A stretch of 12,004 nt of DNA from NCBI GenBank assembly GCA_023474775.1, contig JAMCXP010000040.1, forward strand, positions 1 to 12,004, read 5' to 3'. Shown one piece after another: positions 6,506-12,004 of the stretch. Source of the DNA: Candidatus Martarchaeota archaeon. Its GTDB lineage: Archaea > Micrarchaeota > Micrarchaeia > Norongarragalinales > UBA8480. How positions within the stretch are numbered: position 1 is the first letter of the stretch; every line of letters starts with the position of its first letter. The position numbers and the translations under genes were made by a program. The notes below the pieces were generated by a model that was given only the letters and a program-made list of their open reading frames with translations, searched no databases and was not told the origin of the DNA.

Positions 6506-7906
6506 TTACAGGCTTGCCGCGAAAGCGAAGCTTGAAACAATGTCGCCCAAACCCACCGTGCTCTTTGGCGTTTCGAACGCTTGGGTTGGAATGCACAAAA
6601 GATAGTAATCTCCGAAGTCCACCACGCCTTGCTTTTGAAGCAATTCCTTTTCAATTCCGTTGAGTTTTAATTCTCTGGCTAGGATTTCAAGCTGGTTTAA
6701 GCCTCTTGCTGAAACAGGAATGCGAATTGACTTTCTCCATTCATTTCTTTTTAGTTCTCTGCCTATCACTGCTTTTGAGGTTGCTATTATTGAAGAGTAC
6801 AAAACGGCGTTTACTTCTTTTTCAATAAGGCATGGCTTTGAAACGATTACTAGATTATATCCGAGGTTGTGAAGGTGGAGTCTTTTAAGTTTGAGTTTTT
6901 CGAAAACCTTTAATCCTGCTTTGTATAGGGTGTAAGCGTTTTCGTTTTTCCTTGCGTTTGAAGCTTCTTTCTTGAAGCCGAGTTTTTCAGCCACTTCTAT
7001 TATTTCAACCTCATTTATTCCAAGGCTTTCTGCTATGACTGTCAAATGGTTTAAAACATCCCTTTCGATTGTCTTAAAATCAGACGGGACGAACTCCACG
7101 TGAATCTTGAGGTTTTTGTTCCCTCTTTTAAGAAATTCCAGGTTCTCCATTTCTTTCTTCAAATAATTCTTGTACGTCAGCCCGTTGTCGTATTTTGGCT
7201 TTAAGTAATTATAACCCGCGAAAATCGCGCCGTCTATTTTTCTTCCAAGATCTTCAAGATTTTTTTCCTTGTAAGCGCTTTCAAAAACAGGTATTGAAGG
7301 GAAAGGCGAGGAATAAATAACCCTGTTTGATCTTGGAGCGACTGCAACCTCTCCTTTTATTTTCAGTTTGTCTTTTTCCTTGAACTCGAAAATCCAGTTG
7401 ATTTTGGTTGGATCGCCTTCTTTGAAGCAGTTTTTTGCGCTTCTGAATATGATTTCATTGTTTTCAACAATCGGAAACTCCACTTTTTTATAAATCAACG
7501 CCGCTAGCTTTTCTGATAGTATTGGAGTGTATATAACGCTTTTCCAGCCTAGAATGGCAAGCTGGTTTGCTATTATTCCTGCTTGGCCTCCTATTCTTTC
7601 CTTTCTTTCAACGAATGTTTCGCTGAGCCATTTCAGCATGTGCTCGTTGACAGGAAGGTGCGCGGCCTTTCCTTCTTTCAAAGCCTGAAAAAAGCTTGAA
7701 AAGAAGTGAGTGGGGTTGTCCACCCTGTAAAACTCTCTGTTCGTTTTGTGGATTATTATCTTGTCGTCGCCGGGAGGTATCATGAATTTGAAGAAACTTT
7801 CTTCGTAGAAAACCTGTTCATCTATCAGGGCGTTGTAAGCGCAGAGCATTCTTTTGTTTGAAGGTCTTGTCAAACCGTTTTTTTTCAGCCTTTCGTTCCA
7901 GTTCAT
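6506..7906 (-). CDS. ADP-dependent phosphofructokinase/glucokinase family kinase
   Basis: A ribokinase-fold enzyme of the archaeal ADP-dependent sugar kinase family (EC 2.7.1.146/147), which phosphorylates fructose-6-phosphate or glucose with ADP as donor in the modified Embden-Meyerhof pathway. Its 466 residues match the family length of about 450-480. Motifs: ERIGGQAGIIAN (103-114) at the sugar site, APRSNRVIYSS (190-200), HVEFVPSD (269-276), the RLHLHNLGY segment (342-350) and the C-terminal nucleotide/catalytic loop STVGLGD (449-455), with Asp455 as the expected catalytic base. I cannot separate phosphofructokinase, glucokinase and bifunctional forms by eye. Having pyruvate kinase nearby is in keeping with glycolysis but does not decide it. 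The ATG at 7906 lies in a 54-bp divergent promoter shared with GluRS; no good ribosome binding site is seen. Confidence 0.9.
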   Translation of the reverse strand: MNWNERLKKNGLTRPSNKRMLCAYNALIDEQVFYEESFFKFMIPPGDDKIIIHKTNREFYRVDNPTHFFSSFFQALKEGKAAHLPVNEHMLKWLSETFVERKERIGGQAGIIANQLAILGWKSVIYTPILSEKLAALIYKKVEFPIVENNEIIFRSAKNCFKEGDPTKINWIFEFKEKDKLKIKGEVAVAPRSNRVIYSSPFPSIPVFESAYKEKNLEDLGRKIDGAIFAGYNYLKPKYDNGLTYKNYLKKEMENLEFLKRGNKNLKIHVEFVPSDFKTIERDVLNHLTVIAESLGINEVEIIEVAEKLGFKKEASNARKNENAYTLYKAGLKVFEKLKLKRLHLHNLGYNLVIVSKPCLIEKEVNAVLYSSIIATSKAVIGRELKRNEWRKSIRIPVSARGLNQLEILARELKLNGIEKELLQKQGVVDFGDYYLLCIPTQAFETPKSTVGLGDIVSSFAFAASL

Positions 7907-7930
7907 TGAGTATTTTTAAATCCAAACAGT

Positions 7931-7943
7931 TTTTTAATATTAA
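7931..7943. promoter_or_regulatory. Shared palindromic TATA-like box, ADP-kinase / GluRS
   Basis: TTTTTAATATTAA contains the 10-bp palindrome TTAATATTAA (7934-7943). Its centre is about 23 nt from the GluRS ATG (7961) and about 32 nt from the kinase ATG (7906), so one box could drive both genes, with little or no leader on either. A further AT stretch (7947-7957) is too close to the GluRS start to act as its TATA box. Confidence 0.45.
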
Positions 7944-7960
7944 TCATTAAATTTAAAACA

Positions 7961-9556
7961 ATGGATTCAATCGAGGAAATCATAAAAAAATTCGCTTTAA
8001 AGAATGCTTTGGACTATGGAAAGGCAAAGGAAGGGGTGGTTATAGCTAAACTTTTGGGCGAGAACCCTGAGTTTAAGGAAATGGTTGGTGAGTTGAGCCT
8101 TAAAGTAAGCAGGATAGTTGGTGAGGTGAATCTTCTATCCAAGCAAGAAATAGAAAAGGGGATTGAAAACTATCGTTTTGAAAAAAAGCCTGAAAAAGAA
8201 AGAGTTCTTCCTGAGTTGAATGTTGAAAAGCCTGTTTTAAGGATGGCTCCGAATCCGAACGGGCCACTGCATGTCGGGCACGCCAGAATGATAATTTTGA
8301 ATGATGAGTACCATAAGAAATACGGTGGGGAGTTGATACTTCGGTTTGACGATACCGACCCTAAAAATCCTGAAAAGATACCTTTGAAGCAGGCTTATGA
8401 TTTGATAGAACAGGATTTGAATTGGCTTGGAGTTGATTACACTAAAAAAATATACGCTTCAAAAAGGCTTGTGGTATACTACGAGCATTTCAGAAAATGC
8501 CTAGAAAAGGGGATAGCTTATGTTTGCACCTGCAAGGATTGGAGTACGCGCAAAACAAGAATCGCCTGCGAGTGCAGGGGGAATAGCGTTGAAAAAAACC
8601 TGGAGCTTTGGAGTAAAATAAATTCCTATAAGGAGGGGGAGGCGGTTGGAAGGATAAAAACGGATTTGAATCATCCCAACCCTGCGATAGTGGATTGGGT
8701 TGCGTTTAGGATAGTTGATCATCCGGAGCACCCGCTGGTTGAGAAAAGCGTGAAGCTCTGGCCCACGCTTGATTTCGCCTCTGCTGTCGACGATCACGAT
8801 TTGAACGTCACGGTTATAATAAGGGGAAAAGATTTGATGGTTTCAGAGCAGAGGCAAAAATATATTTACTCTGCTTTTGATTGGACTTATCCTTTGACCA
8901 TAACTTACGGGAAGATTTCAATTAAAAATTCCACGGTTTCAAAAAGCGAGATTGTAAAGGGAATAAGAGAGGGTGTTTTCACTGGTTTTGACGATCCAAA
9001 ACTGCCGACCTTATCTGCTTTGAGAAGAAGGGGATACTCTCCGCAAGCTATAAGAAATTTCATTCTTAATTTCGGCTTGAATGAAAACGAAACCACTGTT
9101 GACTGGGAGATTTTAAACAATTTCAACAGAAAGGAAATAGACTTTTCAACGCCCAGGTATTTTTTTGTTTCAAGTCCGGTTGAAGTGAAAGTCAAAATAA
9201 AAGGAGATTTCAAAATAAAGCTCCACCCGTCAGCCGAGATTGGTTTCAAGCACTACTCCTTCAACGGTGAAACTGTTTTTCTAGTAGACAAAAAATACTT
9301 GTCGGATAGAATGCACTTGAAGGGTCTGGTGACAATCGATAAAAATGGTAATGTTTTAAACGAGGAGGCTGTTGTCATCCCGTGGGTTGAAAAAAATCGT
9401 TCAATTCCAGTTAAAATAATAAAATCAGAAATGATAATCGATGGTTTTGTTGAAGAATATTGCTCAAATCTTAAAATAGGAAGCGAGGTTCAATTTGAGA
9501 AGCTTGGTTTTTGCAGGCTGGACTCGAAAGGAGTTTTTTATTTCACTCACGTGTAA
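7961..9556 (+). CDS. gltX: Glutamyl-tRNA synthetase, archaeal type
   Basis: Charges tRNA-Glu with glutamate (EC 6.1.1.17; many archaea also mischarge tRNA-Gln with it for later amidation). This 531-residue protein is of the archaeal/eukaryotic GluRS-GlnRS subclass. It has the N-terminal helical extension (LKNALDYGKAKEGVVIAKLLG, about 13-33) found in archaeal enzymes. The class I signature is PNPNGPLHVGH, with HVGH at 104-107. A C-x-C and C-x-C pair (Cys189, 191, 203, 205) forms a zinc site. DFASAVDDHDL and the FDDPKLPTLSALRRRG block (343-358) follow, then a beta-rich anticodon-binding region (about 395-531). The second signature reads TVSKS (325-329). The gene is monocistronic, starts at an ATG with leaderless spacing from the 7931-7943 box, and ends 6 nt from the convergent ATPase gene. 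Confidence 0.96.
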   Translation: MDSIEEIIKKFALKNALDYGKAKEGVVIAKLLGENPEFKEMVGELSLKVSRIVGEVNLLSKQEIEKGIENYRFEKKPEKERVLPELNVEKPVLRMAPNPNGPLHVGHARMIILNDEYHKKYGGELILRFDDTDPKNPEKIPLKQAYDLIEQDLNWLGVDYTKKIYASKRLVVYYEHFRKCLEKGIAYVCTCKDWSTRKTRIACECRGNSVEKNLELWSKINSYKEGEAVGRIKTDLNHPNPAIVDWVAFRIVDHPEHPLVEKSVKLWPTLDFASAVDDHDLNVTVIIRGKDLMVSEQRQKYIYSAFDWTYPLTITYGKISIKNSTVSKSEIVKGIREGVFTGFDDPKLPTLSALRRRGYSPQAIRNFILNFGLNENETTVDWEILNNFNRKEIDFSTPRYFFVSSPVEVKVKIKGDFKIKLHPSAEIGFKHYSFNGETVFLVDKKYLSDRMHLKGLVTIDKNGNVLNEEAVVIPWVEKNRSIPVKIIKSEMIIDGFVEEYCSNLKIGSEVQFEKLGFCRLDSKGVFYFTHV

Positions 9557-9562
9557 ACTTGT

Positions 9563-10948
9563 TTATTCCTTTTGATAATAAGTGTTCATGAAATCGTTGA
9601 CGTCCTTAAAGCTTGAAATATTCTTTTCAACAAGATAGTCCATAATCGCCCTTCTTTTTCCAAGTTCTTCGTTCAATTCCATTATGCTTTTGCTGGCTCC
9701 CTTTGAGATTTTCTCCAAAGCCTCGCTTGAATAGTCGGTTCTTTCAAGCTTCATTGTAGCTGGATTTAATTTGAACACGTCGTTCAAGGTTATTTCTTTC
9801 TCTATTCTTGAAACCTCGCTTACCTGAACGACTCTTCTCACGTTTTTTCCACTCCTCCTGTCAAAGAAAAGGTTTTGAACTATTATAATATTTAATAGAG
9901 GTATTAGCCCGCGTGGAACGTTCATAGGGTCTTCTTCAAGTTTTTTCACGGCGTCCCTTGAATTGTTGGCGTGCATTGTTCCCAAAACCCCTCCTAGACC
10001 TACGTTCATTGAATTGAAGAGAGTTTCAGCTTCGCTTCCCCTGACTTCTCCTATGACTATCCTGTCGGGCCTCATTCTCAAAACATTCCTTAAAATCAAG
10101 TCCATTCCAGTCTGCTGAGCTTCCAAAGCGACCCAATTTTTCCTGTCAAAATCAACCTCTCTTACTTCCTCGATGCTTACTATCCTGTCGTTTTGAGGAA
10201 TGAAAGAGCTTAAAGCGTTCAAGGTGGTTGTTTTGCCCGAGGCGGCCCCCCCTACAACCATTATATTCAATGGAAATATTTTCAACCCTTCAACGCAAAG
10301 CCATAAGTAGCTGGCAAGATCCGCATCCATTGTTTCGTTTTCAATCAAGGTTGTTATGGAAAACTTCTGTTTTTTGAATTTTCTTATTGTTATTATTGTC
10401 TTATCGCTTATTGGTTTTACTATGATGTTGGCTCTGCTGCCTTCGGGAAGTTTCAAGTCGTCAAGATTTTTTCCACTCCATTTTATTTGAATAAGGAAAT
10501 TTTCAATATCCTTGGCAGTGGGTTTGATTGAAGTTTTGCACACTCCAAACTCCCTGTGGAAAACCATTATCTCTTCATCCTCCCCGTTTATCATTATTTC
10601 TTCAAGGTTTGTGTCGTCGAAAAGCTTCTGCACAAGCTTGTATCCGAAAGCCTTTTCATAAACACTTGAAACAATATTGTCCGCGTTGACAGGAAGCTGC
10701 AGAATTGCTTCGAGAAGCTGTTTTTCAAAAGCCTCCCTATCCGCCTGTCTTAAAGGCCTTCCTAAAGAGTAGTTGTTTAATATTTTTTCAAAGTTCGCCG
10801 CCTCAAGCCCTATTTCAACAATTTTTTCCATTCTTCTTCTTAAAAAAGCGTCGACTATAACTTCTGATATTTTGGCCTCTTCAGCTGTTAAATCGCTTGG
10901 AGACTCCTTGTAAAAGCAGAACGGATAGCCCTTTTCAACGATTGCCAT
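9563..10948 (-). CDS. VirB11/CpaF/TadA-type secretion ATPase (GspE family)
   Basis: A hexameric motor ATPase that powers assembly or retraction of type IV pilus-like filaments or protein secretion from the cytoplasmic side of the membrane. At 461 residues it has an N-terminal helical/alpha-beta domain (about 1-200, with the TNLEEIMINGED element of CpaF-type proteins near 113-124). The RecA-like core has Walker A GGAASGKT (233-240), the Asp box IEEVREVDFDRKNWVALEAQ (about 259-278), Walker B in RIVIGEVRG (296-304) and the His box GTMHAN (323-328). All key residues are present. The C-terminal 60 residues are helical. A pilin or TadC-like platform gene is not adjacent, so the filament cannot be identified; it could be an archaellum-unrelated pilus. 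The ATG at 10948 is preceded by TTTTAATTG (10970-10978 on the - strand) at leaderless spacing. Confidence 0.92.
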   Translation of the reverse strand: MAIVEKGYPFCFYKESPSDLTAEEAKISEVIVDAFLRRRMEKIVEIGLEAANFEKILNNYSLGRPLRQADREAFEKQLLEAILQLPVNADNIVSSVYEKAFGYKLVQKLFDDTNLEEIMINGEDEEIMVFHREFGVCKTSIKPTAKDIENFLIQIKWSGKNLDDLKLPEGSRANIIVKPISDKTIITIRKFKKQKFSITTLIENETMDADLASYLWLCVEGLKIFPLNIMVVGGAASGKTTTLNALSSFIPQNDRIVSIEEVREVDFDRKNWVALEAQQTGMDLILRNVLRMRPDRIVIGEVRGSEAETLFNSMNVGLGGVLGTMHANNSRDAVKKLEEDPMNVPRGLIPLLNIIIVQNLFFDRRSGKNVRRVVQVSEVSRIEKEITLNDVFKLNPATMKLERTDYSSEALEKISKGASKSIMELNEELGKRRAIMDYLVEKNISSFKDVNDFMNTYYQKE

Positions 10949-11117
10949 GAATTAAAATTAATAAACAAACAATTAAAACCTATTGATTGGTTTTTAACTC
11001 TGCTAACAGGAAGTCCCCTGTTGCAAAAAAGGGGATAAAAGCGAACGAAAGGTATTTCATATTAAATGTTTGGGTTTAAGTGTTTGGAAAGTTTGTTTAG
11101 GAGTGTTTTGATTTTTT
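10949..11117 (-). other. Intergenic gap with two small inverted repeats
   Basis: This 169-nt gap separates the Yip1-like gene from the ATPase gene. AAAACC (10975-10980) and GGTTTT (10989-10994) form a 6-bp inverted repeat overlapping the probable ATPase TATA box (10970-10978). AACAGG (11005-11010) and CCTGTT (11017-11022) form a second hairpin. TCCCC (11014-11018) can instead pair with GGGGA (11031-11035), so the two stems are mutually exclusive. On the - strand the latter includes a TTTTTT run (11025-11030) and may end the upstream transcript. No tRNA or other RNA gene is recognised. Confidence 0.35.
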
Positions 11118-11651
11118 TTAAGTGTTGAAGTTTGTTTGAGTTGCCTTGAAATCGAGGTAAAGCGAGTAAATGAAAGCAATCAGCACAACCCACGCCGCGC
11201 TTATTGAAAGGAGTGAGAAGACAAACCCGAAAATGATTGAAAGTAGAATCAGCCCTGGCTGGAATAATGAAAAGAGGTAGTATTGAGTTTTAATGCCGTT
11301 GCTTTTTTTGTAGATGATTAACCCAAAAATGTAAAACAAGCCTCCTGCTAGTAAAAACATTATCGGGTAGATTATCAGCGGAATTATTATGAAAAGCAGG
11401 AAGAAGATTATGAGCATCACAGTGTTGCCCAGCGCTTCTGCAAGGTCGTAGCCAATGCCCTGGCTTATGTTGGTCTGTTGCGGTGGTTTGAAGAGAGTGT
11501 TTGAGTAAAGGGAAGCCATCAAATAAAGCAGAAGCAAAATCATCGCGACAAGCAGGCTTGCAAAGGTTTTTTTAAGTGACGCGTTGTTTTTTTCCTGTCT
11601 GAAAACTTCTTTTGGGTTTGAAATTACTTTAAACCATTGTGAAATAATCAT
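11118..11651 (-). CDS. Yip1-like five-TM membrane protein
   Basis: A 177-residue protein with five predicted membrane helices (about 29-49, 75-94, 95-115, 126-146 and 148-167). It opens with a short amphipathic segment reading QWFKVISNPKEVFRQEK, the 'W-x-x-V-x-x-x-P-x-x-x-F' pattern seen at the start of Yip1-domain proteins. Prokaryotic Yip1-like proteins have no defined biochemical role; in eukaryotes Yip1 proteins bind Rab GTPases on vesicles, which should not be transferred to this protein. The ATG at 11651 lies 24-34 nt from a good TATA-like box (ATATTTAAAAC on the - strand), predicting a leaderless mRNA. It is upstream of the secretion ATPase on the same strand, but the 169-nt gap suggests separate transcription units. 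Confidence 0.75.
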   Translation of the reverse strand: MIISQWFKVISNPKEVFRQEKNNASLKKTFASLLVAMILLLLYLMASLYSNTLFKPPQQTNISQGIGYDLAEALGNTVMLIIFFLLFIIIPLIIYPIMFLLAGGLFYIFGLIIYKKSNGIKTQYYLFSLFQPGLILLSIIFGFVFSLLSISAAWVVLIAFIYSLYLDFKATQTNFNT

Positions 11652-11660
11652 GTTTTTTTT

Positions 11661-11936
11661 TCATTGCGGTTGAAGTTTTAAATATGTTTTGGTTTGCACG
11701 GGTTTGTGTGTTGTTGGAGGGTTGCATTGTTTTGAATTTGTCTGATAGGTGATTTGCCCTTCTTGGTGTGAATCAATATTAGACAGTGGCGTTAGCGCGG
11801 CAATCAGCATTGCAAGCGCAAGGTAGTTTATGTGAGTATACTCTACCAACGCGGAGTCCAAGCGCTTGTCAAAACCCGATAGTTTTATTTTCAGCCTCTT
11901 TGCTGTTTTTAAAACAATCAAACAAGCGGTGAGCAT
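11661..11936 (-). CDS. Doubtful 91-aa open frame
   Basis: An ATG at 11936 opens 91 codons. The product has one short hydrophobic stretch (INYLALAMLIAALTPL, about 36-52) and a Gln/Thr/Pro-rich C-terminal third unlike the neighbouring proteins. I see no ribosome binding site. The Yip1-like gene's TATA box and a compact dyad-rich element (11813-11868) lie within it, and its 5' 68 nt overlap another open frame that enters from the window edge (11869-12003). I list it because it is open and ends 9 nt before the next gene, but it is more likely a chance frame than a gene. Confidence 0.2.
   Translation of the reverse strand: MLTACLIVLKTAKRLKIKLSGFDKRLDSALVEYTHINYLALAMLIAALTPLSNIDSHQEGQITYQTNSKQCNPPTTHKPVQTKTYLKLQPQ
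11675..11685 (-). promoter_or_regulatory. TATA-like box of the Yip1-like gene
   Basis: Reads CATATTTAAAAC (with the flanking base) on the - strand, 24-34 nt before the ATG at 11651. This is the best-formed TATA-like box in the window. It falls inside the 3' part of the open frame 11661-11936, which argues against that frame being a gene. Confidence 0.5.
11813..11868 (-). repeat. Dyad-rich, possibly structured element
   Basis: CAAGCGC (11813-11819) and GCGCTTG (11862-11868) form a perfect 7-bp outer stem. GGTAG (11822-11826) and CTACC (11843-11847) form an inner 5-bp stem. Within it are two perfect 10-bp palindromes, GAGTATACTC (11834-11843) and CAAGCGCTTG (11859-11868), centred 25 bp apart. 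It lies directly after the TGA at 11869. It could be an RNA hairpin (3' UTR or small RNA) or a protein-binding site. It is too short for a tRNA and no T-loop consensus is present. Confidence 0.35.
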
Positions 11937-12003
11937 TCCAGAAACCCTTCATTTCCCTTAAAAATGAATCGTAACGCTTCCAATTCCCTTTGCTATCATG
12001 AAC
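11869..12003 (-). CDS. Possible C-terminal end of a gene entering from the right edge (partial)
   Basis: On the - strand, the frame starting at base 12003 is open for 44 codons to a TGA at 11869-11871. The encoded tail is charged and aromatic-rich (for example NWKRYDSFLREMKGFWNAHR), with codon choices like those of the neighbouring genes (AGC, AGG, GGG, AAG). The other two - strand frames meet stops within this stretch. The family is not recognised. If real, the true gap before the Yip1-like gene is 217 nt and the 91-aa frame is spurious. Confidence 0.35.
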   Translation of the reverse strand, partial: VHDSKGNWKRYDSFLREMKGFWNAHRLFDCFKNSKEAENKTIGF

Positions 12004-12004
12004 T

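Noticed and set aside
6499..6513. GCC...GGC hairpin at the end of the ADP-kinase gene
   Set aside because: Only about 3-4 bp pair and there is no T-tract in the right place; chance level.
11813..11868. Possible tRNA (GTTGGTAGAG and a 7-bp outer stem)
   Set aside because: Only 56 nt lie between the stem ends, no anticodon arm or T-loop consensus is present, and the arms do not fold as a cloverleaf.
1..12004. CRISPR array, insertion sequence, toxin-antitoxin or defence system
   Set aside because: No regularly spaced repeats, transposase motifs, terminal inverted repeats or nuclease/toxin signatures were seen; the window is mainly housekeeping genes with a few unknown proteins.

Overview
This window comes from an archaeal chromosome. 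The evidence is a geranylgeranylglyceryl phosphate synthase (first prenyl transfer of archaeal ether lipids), an archaeal-type glutamyl-tRNA synthetase, an ADP-dependent sugar kinase of the archaeal glycolytic type, AT-rich TATA boxes about 25 bp upstream of start codons, and several genes with little or no 5' leader. The DNA is AT-rich and very compact. The cysteinyl-tRNA synthetase carries motifs I associate with small-genome bacteria and archaea (CPR/DPANN). A DPANN-like or other small-genome archaeon is therefore my best guess, but it is an inference and no marker here settles the phylum.

Layout. Positions 1-143 hold the C-terminal end of a gene on the + strand, probably a SAM-dependent methyltransferase, followed by an AT hairpin and T-tract. 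On the - strand, 247-2582 carries a small uncharacterised gene, an MgtC/DUF4010 membrane protein and GGGP synthase; the last two overlap by 4 nt. Next come three units of the same design, each a + gene facing away from a - gene across a 54-69 bp AT-rich promoter and running into the next - gene: (a) a two-TM hypothetical protein (+) against CysRS (-); (b) pyruvate kinase (+) against a helical hypothetical protein and the ADP-dependent kinase (-); (c) GluRS (+) against a VirB11/CpaF/TadA-type secretion ATPase (-). The - strand then continues with a five-TM Yip1-like protein and a poorly defined end region with strong dyad symmetry.

How the genes fit together. The ADP-dependent kinase and pyruvate kinase are the upper and final kinase steps of a modified Embden-Meyerhof glycolysis. 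They are close neighbours but not one operon. GluRS and CysRS are ordinary translation genes. GGGP synthase supplies membrane lipid and is cotranslated with a membrane protein of the MgtC superfamily. The secretion ATPase implies a type IV pilus-like or secretion machine whose pilin and membrane-platform genes are not in this window.

I found no tRNA, rRNA, CRISPR array, insertion sequence or clear undescribed multi-gene system. The best items for follow-up are the pyruvate kinase with a K+-independent signature and small B domain, the CPR-like CysRS with a KMAKS loop and TTG start, the repeated shared-TATA design of the divergent promoters, the hairpin that contains the stop codon of one convergent gene and nearly all of the stop codon of the other, and the structured element near 11813-11868.
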